NCBI GenBank assembly: GCA_001701225.1
Contig: DAAQ01000035.1
Coordinates: 1 to 28,310 of the forward strand
Length of the DNA stretch: 28,310 bases
Reading direction: 5' to 3'
Source of the DNA: Bacteroidales bacterium H5
Lineage (GTDB): Bacteria; Bacteroidota; Bacteroidia; Bacteroidales; Muribaculaceae
Positions 16,145 through 24,522 of this stretch are shown one piece after another (within the stretch, counting starts at the first letter, position 1; each line of letters opens with the position of its first letter). Position numbers and translations under genes: made by a program. The notes under the pieces are model-generated. The model ran no database searches and was not told the DNA's origin. It worked only from the letters and a program-made list of their open reading frames with translations.

Positions 16145-16999
16145 TCAGATGCCCTGGAGCTTGAACTGGATGGGGAGGGTGTACCACACGTTAACCGAGT
16201 GTCCGTTCATCTTGCCGGGGACGAATTTGGGGAGCGACTTGACAACTCGCACGGCCTCCTTGTCGAGGTCGGGGTCCTTGCCACGTACAACCTTTACCTC
16301 GCCCACGCTACCGGTCTTGGTAACGACGAACTGTACAACCACACGACCCTGGATGTTGTTCTCCTGAGCCATGGCCGGGTAGCGGATGTGCTCTGCCACA
16401 TACTTGAGCAGGGCTGCCTCGCCACCGGGGAACTGAGGCTTCTGTTCTACCACGTCGAATACCTTGTTGTCATCGACGGGTTCGGGTTTCTTCTCCTCGA
16501 CGATAATCTCCTCCTTGTGCTCGCGGACCACGTTGAGGTCGTCGGTACCCTTGTCAAAGTCGGTGGTACCCACGGCGGTATCGGTCTCCTTGAGCTCGTC
16601 CTGGCTCTTGATCTCCTCGACTACCTCTTCGTCACGGGTAATCTGGAGCTCTGTAGCCTTGACGGTATTGAGGATTTCCTCGGGGAGAGCTTCGGGCTGC
16701 TGTTCTTCGACGCGCTGCATCTCCTCCTCTTCGGGTTCTTCCTCCTGCTCATCGGCTGTATAGTCGATGATGGTCTGCTCGATCTGGTCCTCGGGACGGG
16801 CTTCAGAGCCTGTGAGGACGGTGTTGGCGAGAAGGCCGAGGAGGGCGACGATGACGAGGACGACGATGATGACGAGCATCGCGCGGTTGTGACGCTTGGC
16901 GCTCTCCTTGCGGAGCTGATATGCGCCAAAGTCCTTGTTCTTGCCTTCGAATATAAGGTCAATCCATTCTGATGATGAAAGATCTACATCTTTTGCCAT
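16145..16999 (-). CDS. tonB: Energy transducer TonB
   Basis: The 284-residue protein has a short cytoplasmic N-terminus of the Bacteroidetes type (SEWIDLIFEGKNKDFGAYQL), one membrane helix (41-59), a Glu-rich periplasmic linker (about 65-180, taking the place of the usual Pro-rich linker), and the C-terminal TonB domain from about 188 (FPGGEAALLKYVAEHIRYP to the end). TonB carries energy from the ExbB/ExbD motor to outer-membrane receptors such as SusC-type transporters. It is the last gene of the exbB-exbD-exbD-tonB operon, 47 nt after the second exbD and before a strong terminator. Confidence 0.93.
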   Translation of the reverse strand: MAKDVDLSSSEWIDLIFEGKNKDFGAYQLRKESAKRHNRAMLVIIVVLVIVALLGLLANTVLTGSEARPEDQIEQTIIDYTADEQEEEPEEEEMQRVEEQQPEALPEEILNTVKATELQITRDEEVVEEIKSQDELKETDTAVGTTDFDKGTDDLNVVREHKEEIIVEEKKPEPVDDNKVFDVVEQKPQFPGGEAALLKYVAEHIRYPAMAQENNIQGRVVVQFVVTKTGSVGEVKVVRGKDPDLDKEAVRVVKSLPKFVPGKMNGHSVNVWYTLPIQFKLQGI

Positions 17000-17046
17000 A
17001 ATGTCATTCGAGATTTTTCAGGTTAATATATATCTTCATCAACAGA

Positions 17047-17793
17047 TTACTTCTTGGGGTTCTTCTTGAGATAGTCAAGGATGAGCGCTGAGTCGACCTG
17101 ATTGATGTTGTCAATCTGATAACGCGAGATCTGGTTGATCTGCATCTCGTCGAGTGCGCTGATCAGGCTTTCCCATGAAGCCTCGGGAGCGGCTTTGATA
17201 ATGACCACGGGGCGGGTGAGGGTGGAGTCGTTGCGGATCTCCTTTGCACGGGCCTGGTAGATGGAGTCGTTGATGTCCTTGTTGGGCGAGAACTCCTTGT
17301 TGCGCCAGCGTGCTTTCTCCTTGTCGATTTTCTCGAGCACCTGCTTGTTGCGGTCATGAAGGATCTTGCGGATGCCCTGCTGGAGCTTGCCGTCATTGCC
17401 TATGAACTGCTCGGCCTTGAGCTTGTTGTTGTCGATGAGGCCGTCGCCGTCAGCGTCGGCCACCTCGGGCATACCTTCATAGTAATAAACGGTGTTCATG
17501 GGACGACCGTTGTCGTCTTTCTTCACATCTCCGTTGGCATTGCGGTCAGTGGTCAGGATGAGTGTGATTGCTTCAGATTCCTTGGCTTTGTTCATCTGGT
17601 TCTGCTCGACTTTCTCGTTCGAGGGGAGCGAGATGGTGAGCGTCTGAGACTTAATCATTGTGGTACAAAGCATGAAGAATGTAATCAGAAGCATGTTCAT
17701 GTCCACCATGGGGGTGAAGTCCACATGGATCGACATTTTCTTCTGGGCGCCTTTTTTCTTTTTGCCGCCGTCTGATTGTTCGATTTGTGCCAT
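17047..17793 (-). CDS. exbD: ExbD/TolR-family protein with EF-hand-like loops (second exbD)
   Basis: This 248-residue protein has a Lys-rich cytoplasmic N-terminus and one membrane helix. It carries the essential Asp31 in VDFTPMVDMNMLLITFFML, which is the ion-carrying residue of ExbD. Classical ExbD proteins are about 140 residues, so the periplasmic part here is roughly 100 residues longer. That extension holds two Asp/Asn-rich loops, DRNANGDV (83-90) and DADGDGLID (113-121), which resemble calcium-binding EF-hand or thrombospondin-3 loops; metal binding is inference. The end (about 195-248) looks like the normal ExbD periplasmic fold. It starts 5 nt after the first exbD. Confidence 0.9.
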   Translation of the reverse strand: MAQIEQSDGGKKKKGAQKKMSIHVDFTPMVDMNMLLITFFMLCTTMIKSQTLTISLPSNEKVEQNQMNKAKESEAITLILTTDRNANGDVKKDDNGRPMNTVYYYEGMPEVADADGDGLIDNNKLKAEQFIGNDGKLQQGIRKILHDRNKQVLEKIDKEKARWRNKEFSPNKDINDSIYQARAKEIRNDSTLTRPVVIIKAAPEASWESLISALDEMQINQISRYQIDNINQVDSALILDYLKKNPKK

Positions 17794-17798
17794 AGTGA

Positions 17799-18515
17799 TT
17801 ATTCTTGCTCAGTTTTTAAAGCCGTCATGATGCTGAAGCGGTTCATCTTGAGAGTCTGGAGGTTGTCGAGGACGTCATGGACAGTGGTGTAGGGGGTGTC
17901 CTTGTCGGCCTTGACAGCGATACCTTCGCCCTTCTTCATGGCTTTCTGAAGGTTATCGTTTCCGGAGTTGTAGATGGCACGCATCCAGATCTGGAACTCG
18001 TTGAGACGCTCCATGTCCTTGTTGTCGTTGATGGGTATACCAACGCCCTTCTGGGTCATGTCAGAGATGAACTTGTCCTGTTCGGTCTGGGACATGGAGA
18101 GGAACTGGTGGAGTACCTGGAAGGGTACGCCGAACATATTGATCTTAGAGAAGGCCTCGCGGTCAGCGGCCGTGATCTGCACCGGGCTACCGGGGTGCTG
18201 CTTGTTGTAAAGCGTTACTGCTTCATCGAGGATAGTCTTGCGGAGTGCCTCAGAGCCCCAGGTGTCCTTGGTGGCTGCGTCGGCATCGCCGGCTATGGAG
18301 ATGAAAACTTTCCCTTCGGGGCTGACGAGCACCGAGGCCAGGTTGGCCGTAGGCACCTTCTGCTCCGACACAGAGGATGGGGTCATGACGGTGACCGGCT
18401 CCTTCTGCAGGAAGGTTGATGTCAACATGAAGAAAGTAAGCAAGAGCACAGTCACGTCGCTCATCGCGGTCATGTCGATGAGGGTGCTTTTTCTCTTTAT
18501 TTTTACTTTTCCCAT
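17799..18515 (-). CDS. exbD: ExbD/TolR-family protein (first exbD)
   Basis: The 238-residue protein has one membrane helix near the N-terminus with Asp20 in the sequence LIDMTAMSDVTVLLLTFFML, the ExbD ion-carrying position. The periplasmic part is longer than the classical ExbD of about 140 residues and differs clearly from that of the second exbD; it lacks the EF-hand-like loops. The two may form mixed or alternative stator rotors with ExbB. The gene lies 76 nt after exbB and 5 nt before the second exbD. Confidence 0.9.
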   Translation of the reverse strand: MGKVKIKRKSTLIDMTAMSDVTVLLLTFFMLTSTFLQKEPVTVMTPSSVSEQKVPTANLASVLVSPEGKVFISIAGDADAATKDTWGSEALRKTILDEAVTLYNKQHPGSPVQITAADREAFSKINMFGVPFQVLHQFLSMSQTEQDKFISDMTQKGVGIPINDNKDMERLNEFQIWMRAIYNSGNDNLQKAMKKGEGIAVKADKDTPYTTVHDVLDNLQTLKMNRFSIMTALKTEQE

Positions 18516-18591
18516 ATTACGTATCGGTTATTGATTTGAAGAGGTTTTTTAGGGGTGACCTTTCAGTCAGTCTGTGATATGTAACAGGGGA

Positions 18592-19419
18592 TTAGTGAGA
18601 AGCGGCGAATGTCTGAACGATGCTGTAGCCGACCTCGTCGATAGCGTAGGTGAGGTTGTCGATCTTGTTGGTGTAGAAGTTGTAAGAGATTACAGCGAAT
18701 GCACCGGTGGCGATACCGAAGGCGGTGTTGATAAGGGCCTCCGAGATACCGGTCGAGAGCTCGGTCGAGTCAGGAGCACCGGAAGCGGCGAGGGCCTGGA
18801 ACGACTTGATCATACCGATCACAGTACCGAGAAGACCGACGAGGGTACCGAGGGTTGTGAGGGTAGCGACGATGGGGAGGTTCTGCTGGAGAGCGGGCAT
18901 CTGGAGTGCGGTGGCCTCCTCGACAGCCTTCTGGAGGTTGGCGATCTTCTGCTCCTTGCTGAGGACAGTGTTCTTGTCCATCTCCTCGTATGCGTTGAGG
19001 GCCGAGTTAACGACGTCGGCTACAACACCCTTCTGCTTCTTGCAAAGATCCTTGGCGGCGGCGATGTTGCCGGCGGCGAGGTTCTTCTTCACACCAGCCA
19101 CGAACTTCTCGATCGAGCCTTTGCCCTTAGCAGACGAGAGGGCGATCCAGCGCTCTACAGAGAGTACGATAACGGTGAGGAAGAGGGTCTGGAGGATAGG
19201 CACGATGAAGCCACCTTTGTAGATGGTGCCCCAGAGATCGACGGGGTGGCCCTCCTCGAAATGAGACTCATGGCCGAACCAGAAGATGAACAGGCAGACT
19301 GCCACTACGAGGCAGGCGAGGATCACCAGGAAGGCGTTCTTGATACCGGCAACGTTGCTGCCTTGGGGTTTTTGCGACTGTGCTGCTCGTGCAGGAGCGG
19401 CGGTAGGCTTTTGTTCCAT
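18592..19419 (-). CDS. exbB: MotA/TolQ/ExbB proton channel family protein
   Basis: The 275-residue protein has four membrane segments: about 28-48, 68-92, a helix at LTTLGTLVGLLGTVIGMIKSF, and one at INTAFGIATGAFAVISYNFY. The last two form the MotA/TolQ/ExbB core domain. ExbB is the pentameric channel that, with ExbD, uses ion flow to drive TonB. The extra N-terminal helix and Ala-rich cytoplasmic start are common in Bacteroidetes versions. It is the first gene of the operon and follows a leader of about 240 nt. Confidence 0.93.
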   Translation of the reverse strand: MEQKPTAAPARAAQSQKPQGSNVAGIKNAFLVILACLVVAVCLFIFWFGHESHFEEGHPVDLWGTIYKGGFIVPILQTLFLTVIVLSVERWIALSSAKGKGSIEKFVAGVKKNLAAGNIAAAKDLCKKQKGVVADVVNSALNAYEEMDKNTVLSKEQKIANLQKAVEEATALQMPALQQNLPIVATLTTLGTLVGLLGTVIGMIKSFQALAASGAPDSTELSTGISEALINTAFGIATGAFAVISYNFYTNKIDNLTYAIDEVGYSIVQTFAASH

Positions 19420-19488
19420 AATTTGAGGTTGAATGTTGATGTTTTTGGTTTATTGAATTTTGTTAGTTTTGATGATTCTCGTATTTGC

Positions 19489-19548
19489 AAAAAGACGGGG
19501 CTCCGTCCCTGTATGCGGGTACTGCGGGCACATCGGCTGAGGGTGTGC
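19489..19548 (-). promoter_or_regulatory. Structured exbB leader with terminator-like hairpin
   Basis: On the minus strand a hairpin with a GCACA/TGTGC stem (19548-19544 with 19532-19528) is followed by one with a GACGG/CCGTC stem (19507-19494) and then five T residues (19493-19489). The second resembles a weak intrinsic terminator within the exbB leader, so attenuation is possible. The stems are only 5 bp, and no known riboswitch was recognised. Confidence 0.25.
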
Positions 19549-19663
19549 GGTGCAGGGCGTATGTGGCGGGATGAGTCTCGTTTTCCAAGGTGATTTGATG
19601 ATTTTTGCAGTTACATGGTACCGATTTCCACCAGCTCATTGTGAGTGATTTTAAACGATATTG

Positions 19664-19695
19664 CAAAATTAAAAGGAAATTTCGGTGTATGCAAA
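19664..19695 (-). promoter_or_regulatory. Putative promoter of the exbB-exbD-exbD-tonB operon
   Basis: On the minus strand TTTG (19695-19692), a 20-nt spacer and TAATTTTG (19671-19664) match the Bacteroidetes primary sigma factor consensus in both boxes and in spacing. A start near 19657 gives a leader of about 240 nt before the exbB ATG at 19419. Confidence 0.65.
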
Positions 19696-19821
19696 CGTTT
19701 TACACTATTTTTTTTGAGGCGAGGCTTCATTTTTTCCACATCAGGGAGGCGTTTGAGATTTTTTGCAGTGAGTTAGTCTATTTTTCATTAATAAATGCTA
19801 ACGTTTTTGAATATTTTTCGC

Positions 19822-19829
19822 TATATTTG
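19822..19829 (+). promoter_or_regulatory. Putative -7 box of the nqr operon
   Basis: TATATTTG matches TAnnTTTG. No TTTG lies at the normal -33 distance. A start near 19836 gives a leader of about 80 nt, which begins with a small GC hairpin (CCCC at 19849-19852 with GGGG at 19859-19862). Confidence 0.45.
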
Positions 19830-19915
19830 CCACCTTAAAACAGGTAGTCCCCGACGCAGGGGCTGCCGCACACAATCTTCTAAGGTATAAATATCACAAC
19901 ACAACTTTTTCACAA

Positions 19916-21256
19916 ATGAGAAGGACCGTTAACCTGACCAAAGGTTTGAACCTCGATCTGCGGGGTGGTCTGACAGACACACGGGTCGCGGCTACGGTGC
20001 AGCCGTCGCGCGTGGCCGTAGTGCCTGCCGACTTTCCGGGATTCCTCCCCAAGCTTGACGTGGCCGAGGGTGACGCTGTGGGTGCCGGGCAACCGCTGAT
20101 GCACCATAAGTCAGATCCGTCGCTCAGGCTGGTATCACCGGCCCCCGGTGTGGTCGAGAGCATTGTCCGCGGCCCGCGCCGCCGCATAGAGCGCGTGGTC
20201 GTGAAAGTCTCGGCCGACGCCGCCCCCGCCGCGACAATATCCCCCACCCCATCAGACCCCGCGTCTGTGACAGAAGCCCTCAAGACATCGGGGCTATGGG
20301 CCATGATGAGGCAGAGGCCGTATGACATAGTGCCCCTCGACGGAGCCACACCCCGCGACATCTTCGTGACCGCCATGGACACAGCCCCGCTGGCCCTGAA
20401 TCTCGACGCAATGGTCGGCGACAGTAAGGCCATGCTCGAGGCCGGTGTCGCCGCGCTGCGGCCGCTCACATCAGGCACAATATATATAGGTGTCGCCAAA
20501 GGCTCTCAGCTTCCCGACATCAAGGGTGCCGAGATGGTCGAGTTCCCGATGCTGCATCCTGCCGGAAATGCCGGGGTACAGGCCGCCAACATCGCGCCCG
20601 TCAACAAGGGCGAGACCATCTGGACGCTCGACATAGTGACACTGGCGCGCATCGGCGCACTGATGCAGACGGGACGCACCGACTGGTCGGCCACCGTGGC
20701 CGTGACAGGCGCCGAGACCGTGGAGCCGCGTGTGGTCAGCACCCTTGTGGGGGCCGACCTCGAGAACCTCGTGCGCGACAATATCAAGGACGACGGCATA
20801 CACCACCGCATCATCTCGGGCAACGTGCTCACCGGCACCCCCGAGAGCCGAGAGGGATTCCTGCGCTATCCCTACCGTCAGGTCACGGTGATACCCGAGG
20901 GTGACGATGCCGACGAGTTCATGGGCTGGGCCTCGCTGAGCCCGTCGAAGATGAGTGTCTCGCGCTCGTTCCTAGGACGCTTCTTCGGCGGACGGTTCAA
21001 CCCCGACGCCCGACTCAACGGCGGCCGCAGGGCCATGATAATGTCCGAGGTCTATGACCGCTTCTTCCCGATGGACATACTGCCCGAGCATCTGGTCAAG
21101 GCCATCGAGGCACGCGACATCGACCAGATGGAGGCCCTCGGCGTCTACGAGGTGGCCCCCGAGGACTTCGCGCTGGCCGAGTATGCCGACCCCTCGAAAC
21201 TCGAGCTGCAGAAGATAGTGCGCCAGGGGCTCGACTATCTGCGCAGCGAGGTCTGA
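19916..21256 (+). CDS. nqrA: Na+-translocating NADH:quinone reductase subunit A
   Basis: The 446-residue soluble subunit starts RRTVNLTKGLNLDLRGG, typical of NqrA. A biotin/lipoyl-like barrel follows (about 30-85, including DVAEGDAVGAGQPL), then the long NqrA body. NqrA lies on the cytoplasmic side of the complex and is implicated in quinone binding. It is the first gene of a six-gene operon, 31 nt before nqrB. Length matches the family. Confidence 0.95.
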   Translation: MRRTVNLTKGLNLDLRGGLTDTRVAATVQPSRVAVVPADFPGFLPKLDVAEGDAVGAGQPLMHHKSDPSLRLVSPAPGVVESIVRGPRRRIERVVVKVSADAAPAATISPTPSDPASVTEALKTSGLWAMMRQRPYDIVPLDGATPRDIFVTAMDTAPLALNLDAMVGDSKAMLEAGVAALRPLTSGTIYIGVAKGSQLPDIKGAEMVEFPMLHPAGNAGVQAANIAPVNKGETIWTLDIVTLARIGALMQTGRTDWSATVAVTGAETVEPRVVSTLVGADLENLVRDNIKDDGIHHRIISGNVLTGTPESREGFLRYPYRQVTVIPEGDDADEFMGWASLSPSKMSVSRSFLGRFFGGRFNPDARLNGGRRAMIMSEVYDRFFPMDILPEHLVKAIEARDIDQMEALGVYEVAPEDFALAEYADPSKLELQKIVRQGLDYLRSEV

Positions 21257-21287
21257 CAAACATATCCCGACTACAGACAATCCCCAA

Positions 21288-22502
21288 ATGAAAGCATTAA
21301 GAAACTATCTCAACCGCATCAAGCCCGCGTTCGAGCCGGGTGGAAAGCTGCAGAGCCTCCACAGCGTCTACGACGGGTTTGAGACGTTCCTCTTCACCCC
21401 CAACACCACATCGGGCGCGGGGAGCGTCAACATACACGACAGCCTGGACGCCAAGCGCATCATGATCATCGTGGTGCTCGCGCTGATGCCGTGCCTGCTC
21501 TTCGGCATGTATAACACAGGCTATCAGAACTGGCTCGCCGCAGGGGCCACCGAGTTCCCCTTCTGGCAGATAATGGCCTACGGATTCCTGGCCGTGCTGC
21601 CCCGCATCGTCGTGACATACGTCGTGGGCCTCGGCATCGAGTTTGCCTTCGCGCAATGGCGCCACGAGGAGATTCAGGAGGGCTTCCTGGTGACAGGTAT
21701 CCTCGTCCCCCTCATCTGCCCCGTCGAGACCCCGCTGTGGATGCTCGCCGTGGCCACCGCGTTTGCCGTCATCTTTGCCAAGGAGGTGTTCGGCGGCACG
21801 GGCTACAATGTGTTCAACGTGGCTCTTGTGACCAGGGCATTCCTCTTCTTCGCCTATCCGGCGCAGATGAGCGGCGACAAGGTCTTCGTGGCCTCGAGCA
21901 AGATCTTCGGCCTCGGCCACGACCTGCCCGACACATTCACCGGCGCCACACCGCTTGGCCAGATAGCCTCGTTCGCGGGCGACAAGCTCACCCTCACGGG
22001 ACTCAACGACGCGCCCATCTCGACTTGGGACGCCTTCCTGGGCCTGATCCCCGGCTCGTTCGGCGAGACCTCGACCCTGTGCATCCTCATCGGTGCCGTG
22101 ATACTGCTCGCCACAGGCATGGCCTCGTGGCGCATCATGGTCAGCGTCATCGCCGGCGGACTGCTGATGGGCTGGGTGGCCAACGTGTTCCAGACCCCCA
22201 CCTACCCCGCGTCGTTCCTCTCGCCCCTCGACCAGTTGCTGTTCGGCGGATTCGCCTTCGCGGCCGTATTCATGGCCACCGACCCCGTCACCGCCGCCAG
22301 GACAGGCACAGGCAAGTATGTCTACGGATTCCTGGTGGGCGTGGTGGCAGTGCTCATCCGCACCTACAACAACGGCTATCCCGAGGGTGCCATGCTGGCC
22401 GTGCTGCTGGCCAACGCCCTGGCCCCGCTGATAGACTATTGCGTGGTACAGTCCAACATCTCGCGCCGTCGCCGCAGGCTCGCCCGCCGCACCGCCGCCT
22501 AA
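21288..22502 (+). CDS. nqrB: Na+-translocating NADH:quinone reductase subunit B
   Basis: The 404-residue membrane subunit has a cytoplasmic N-terminus and about ten membrane segments. It carries the FMN attachment motif as TGATPL, with Thr221 the expected site of covalent FMN linkage. NqrB also binds riboflavin and is thought to form the Na+ path. The C-terminus is Arg-rich (SRRRRRLARR). It starts 31 nt after nqrA and ends 21 nt before nqrC. Confidence 0.95.
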   Translation: MKALRNYLNRIKPAFEPGGKLQSLHSVYDGFETFLFTPNTTSGAGSVNIHDSLDAKRIMIIVVLALMPCLLFGMYNTGYQNWLAAGATEFPFWQIMAYGFLAVLPRIVVTYVVGLGIEFAFAQWRHEEIQEGFLVTGILVPLICPVETPLWMLAVATAFAVIFAKEVFGGTGYNVFNVALVTRAFLFFAYPAQMSGDKVFVASSKIFGLGHDLPDTFTGATPLGQIASFAGDKLTLTGLNDAPISTWDAFLGLIPGSFGETSTLCILIGAVILLATGMASWRIMVSVIAGGLLMGWVANVFQTPTYPASFLSPLDQLLFGGFAFAAVFMATDPVTAARTGTGKYVYGFLVGVVAVLIRTYNNGYPEGAMLAVLLANALAPLIDYCVVQSNISRRRRRLARRTAA

Positions 22503-22523
22503 CCCCCAACCCCGCACAAAGCT

Positions 22524-23228
22524 ATGAACAAGCAAAGCAACACATATACCATCATCTACATCATCGTGCTGGTGGTGCTCGTCGGAACGGCCCTCGCATG
22601 GACCTCGCTGTCGCTCAAGGGGCGCCAGCAGGAGAACATCAACGCCGACAAGATGAGCCAGATACTCGCCGCCGCCCTCATCACCCCCGCCAAGGGTGAG
22701 GCCGTGGCCGATTTCAACCGCTATATCACATCGCAGTATGCAGTCAACGCCGAGGGCGCACGCATCGAGGGCGCAGACGCATTCAGGATAGACGTGGCCG
22801 CCCAGAGCAAGCTCCCCGCCGACCGCCGCGAGCTCCCCGTCTACGAGTGCACGCTGGCCGACGGTGCCGTCAAGTATATCGTGCCGGTCTACGGCGCGGG
22901 CCTCTGGGGCCCCATCTGGGGCTATGTGGCCTTCGACGCCGACGGATCGACCATCTATGGTGCATATTTCGCACACCAGGGTGAGACCCCGGGCCTGGGC
23001 GCAGAGATAGAGAAGCCCGCGTTCTCAGACCAGTTCAAGGGCAAGACCGTCTTCAAGGACGGACGCTTCCGCCCCGTGGCCGTGGTCAAGGCCGGACAGA
23101 AGCCCCTCGACGGCGAGGATTATGTCGACGGCATCTCGGGAGGCACCATCACGTCGAAGGGTGTCGGCTCGATGCTCGACAACTGCCTCACCCCCTATCG
23201 CAAATTCCTACAGTCACTGAGCGACTAA
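22524..23228 (+). CDS. nqrC: Na+-translocating NADH:quinone reductase subunit C
   Basis: The 234-residue protein has one N-terminal membrane helix (about 8-28) and a periplasmic FMN-binding domain. The FMN attachment motif reads SGGTIT, with Thr208 the expected linkage residue; many NqrC proteins have SGAT here, so an Ala-to-Gly change is visible but the Thr is kept. It follows nqrB by 21 nt and precedes nqrD by 13 nt. Confidence 0.94.
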   Translation: MNKQSNTYTIIYIIVLVVLVGTALAWTSLSLKGRQQENINADKMSQILAAALITPAKGEAVADFNRYITSQYAVNAEGARIEGADAFRIDVAAQSKLPADRRELPVYECTLADGAVKYIVPVYGAGLWGPIWGYVAFDADGSTIYGAYFAHQGETPGLGAEIEKPAFSDQFKGKTVFKDGRFRPVAVVKAGQKPLDGEDYVDGISGGTITSKGVGSMLDNCLTPYRKFLQSLSD

Positions 23229-23241
23229 ACAGACTATCCCC

Positions 23242-23868
23242 ATGGCAGATAAGATAAACAACAGCAGGGTGTTCCTCAACCCCCTCTCAAAAGACAACCC
23301 CGTGGTGGTGCAGGTGCTGGGCATCTGCTCGGTGCTCGCCGTCACCGCCAAACTCGAGCCTGCGATCGTGATGGGCATCTCGGTCATCGCCGTGCTGGCC
23401 TTCGCCAACGTCATCATATCGCTGATACGCAACACCATCCCCACCAACATCCGCATCATAGTGCAGCTTGTGGTCGTGGCCGGACTGGTGGTCATCGTCG
23501 ACCAGGTGCTCAAGGCATACGCCTACGATGCCTCCAAGCAGCTCTCGGTCTTCATCGGCCTCATCATCACAAACTGTATCCTCATGGGACGCCTCGAGGC
23601 GTTCGCCATGGCCAACAAGCCCTGGCCCTCGTTTCTCGACGGCGTGGGCAACGGCCTCGGCTATGCCCTGATACTGGTCATCGTCGGATTCTTCCGCGAG
23701 CTTTTAGGCTCGGGGACACTGCTGGGCTACCAGGTGATACCCCAGAGCTTCTATGAGGCCGGATATGTCAACAACGGCCTGATGATACTCCCACCGATGG
23801 CCCTCATCGTGGTCGGGTGCATCATCTGGGTGCAGCGCTCCATCAACAAGGACCTGCAGGAAGACTGA
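23242..23868 (+). CDS. nqrD: Na+-translocating NADH:quinone reductase subunit D
   Basis: The 208-residue membrane subunit has six hydrophobic segments and NqrD/RnfE features: NPLSKDNPVVVQVLGICSVL at the start, then LIITNCILMGRLEAFA. NqrD and NqrE are related and hold a shared intramembrane iron centre through conserved Cys residues, here Cys29 in GICSVL and the Cys in TNCILMG. It lies 13 nt after nqrC and 29 nt before nqrE. Confidence 0.94.
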   Translation: MADKINNSRVFLNPLSKDNPVVVQVLGICSVLAVTAKLEPAIVMGISVIAVLAFANVIISLIRNTIPTNIRIIVQLVVVAGLVVIVDQVLKAYAYDASKQLSVFIGLIITNCILMGRLEAFAMANKPWPSFLDGVGNGLGYALILVIVGFFRELLGSGTLLGYQVIPQSFYEAGYVNNGLMILPPMALIVVGCIIWVQRSINKDLQED

Positions 23869-23897
23869 TGTCTCACAGATAACCGAAAACAGACATA

Positions 23898-24515
23898 ATG
23901 GAAAATTTCAATATCTTCATACGGTCGATTTTTGTCGACAATATGATCTTCGCCTATTTCCTGGGCATGTGCTCGTTCATCGCCGTGTCCAAGAATGTCA
24001 AGACCGCCTTCGGCCTTGGCGTGGCCGTCACATTCATGCTTGTGGTCACACTGCCGGTCAACTACCTGCTGCAGACCTACGTGCTCAGCCCCGGAGCTCT
24101 GACATGGCTCGGTCCCGAGTATGAGAGCGTCGACCTCAGCTTCCTGTCGCTCATCATGTTCATCGCCGTCATCGCGTCGATGACCCAGCTTGTCGAGATG
24201 GCTGTCGAGAAATACTCGCCGGCACTCTACTCGTCGCTGGGCATCTTCCTCCCCCTCATCGCGGTGAACTGCGCCATCCTCGGCGGCTCGCTGTTCATGC
24301 AGCAGAGGGACTTCCCCTCGGTATGGACAGCCGTCTGTGCCGGTGGAGGCTGGGGCCTTGGCTGGCTGCTGGCCATCACCGCCATCGCCGCCATCCGCGA
24401 GCGCCTGGCCGTCTACTCGAACATACCCCGCCCCCTGCGCGGCGTGGGCATCACATTCATTCTCACAGCCCTCATGGGGATAGCCTTCATGAGCTTCCTC
24501 GGCATAAAAATCTGA
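23898..24515 (+). CDS. nqrE: Na+-translocating NADH:quinone reductase subunit E
   Basis: The 205-residue membrane subunit has six hydrophobic segments. It carries the NqrE/RnfA signatures IFVDNMIFAYFLGMCSFIAV and VNCAILGGSLF, whose cysteines pair with those of NqrD in the intramembrane iron site. It lies 29 nt after nqrD and 7 nt before nqrF. Confidence 0.94.
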   Translation: MENFNIFIRSIFVDNMIFAYFLGMCSFIAVSKNVKTAFGLGVAVTFMLVVTLPVNYLLQTYVLSPGALTWLGPEYESVDLSFLSLIMFIAVIASMTQLVEMAVEKYSPALYSSLGIFLPLIAVNCAILGGSLFMQQRDFPSVWTAVCAGGGWGLGWLLAITAIAAIRERLAVYSNIPRPLRGVGITFILTALMGIAFMSFLGIKI

Positions 24516-24522
24516 CACAACC

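Larger units (their letters stand above)
19420..19915. other. Divergent intergenic region between exbB and nqrA
   Basis: This gap of about 500 bp holds a minus-strand promoter for exbB (19664-19695), a plus-strand -7 box for nqrA (19822-19829) and a GC-rich exbB leader (19420-19656). Short open frames here begin with TTG or start upstream of the predicted promoter and have no recognisable product, so they are not called as genes. Confidence 0.7.

Noticed and set aside
19463..19838. Short open frames between exbB and nqrA (67 codons minus strand, 77 codons plus strand)
   Set aside because: The minus frame starts at the promoter -7 box, before any predicted transcript. The plus frame starts with TTG in AT-rich sequence. 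Neither product is recognisable.
21297..22976. A 559-codon minus-strand open frame rich in His, Gly and Glu
   Set aside because: It is antisense to nqrB and nqrC, both of which are certain. The composition is that of a frame shadow.
23131..23160. The NqrC flavin motif SGGT as a sign of a non-functional subunit
   Set aside because: The flavin-linked Thr208 is present and only the neighbouring Ala is Gly. I take it as a lineage variant and do not read it as loss of function.
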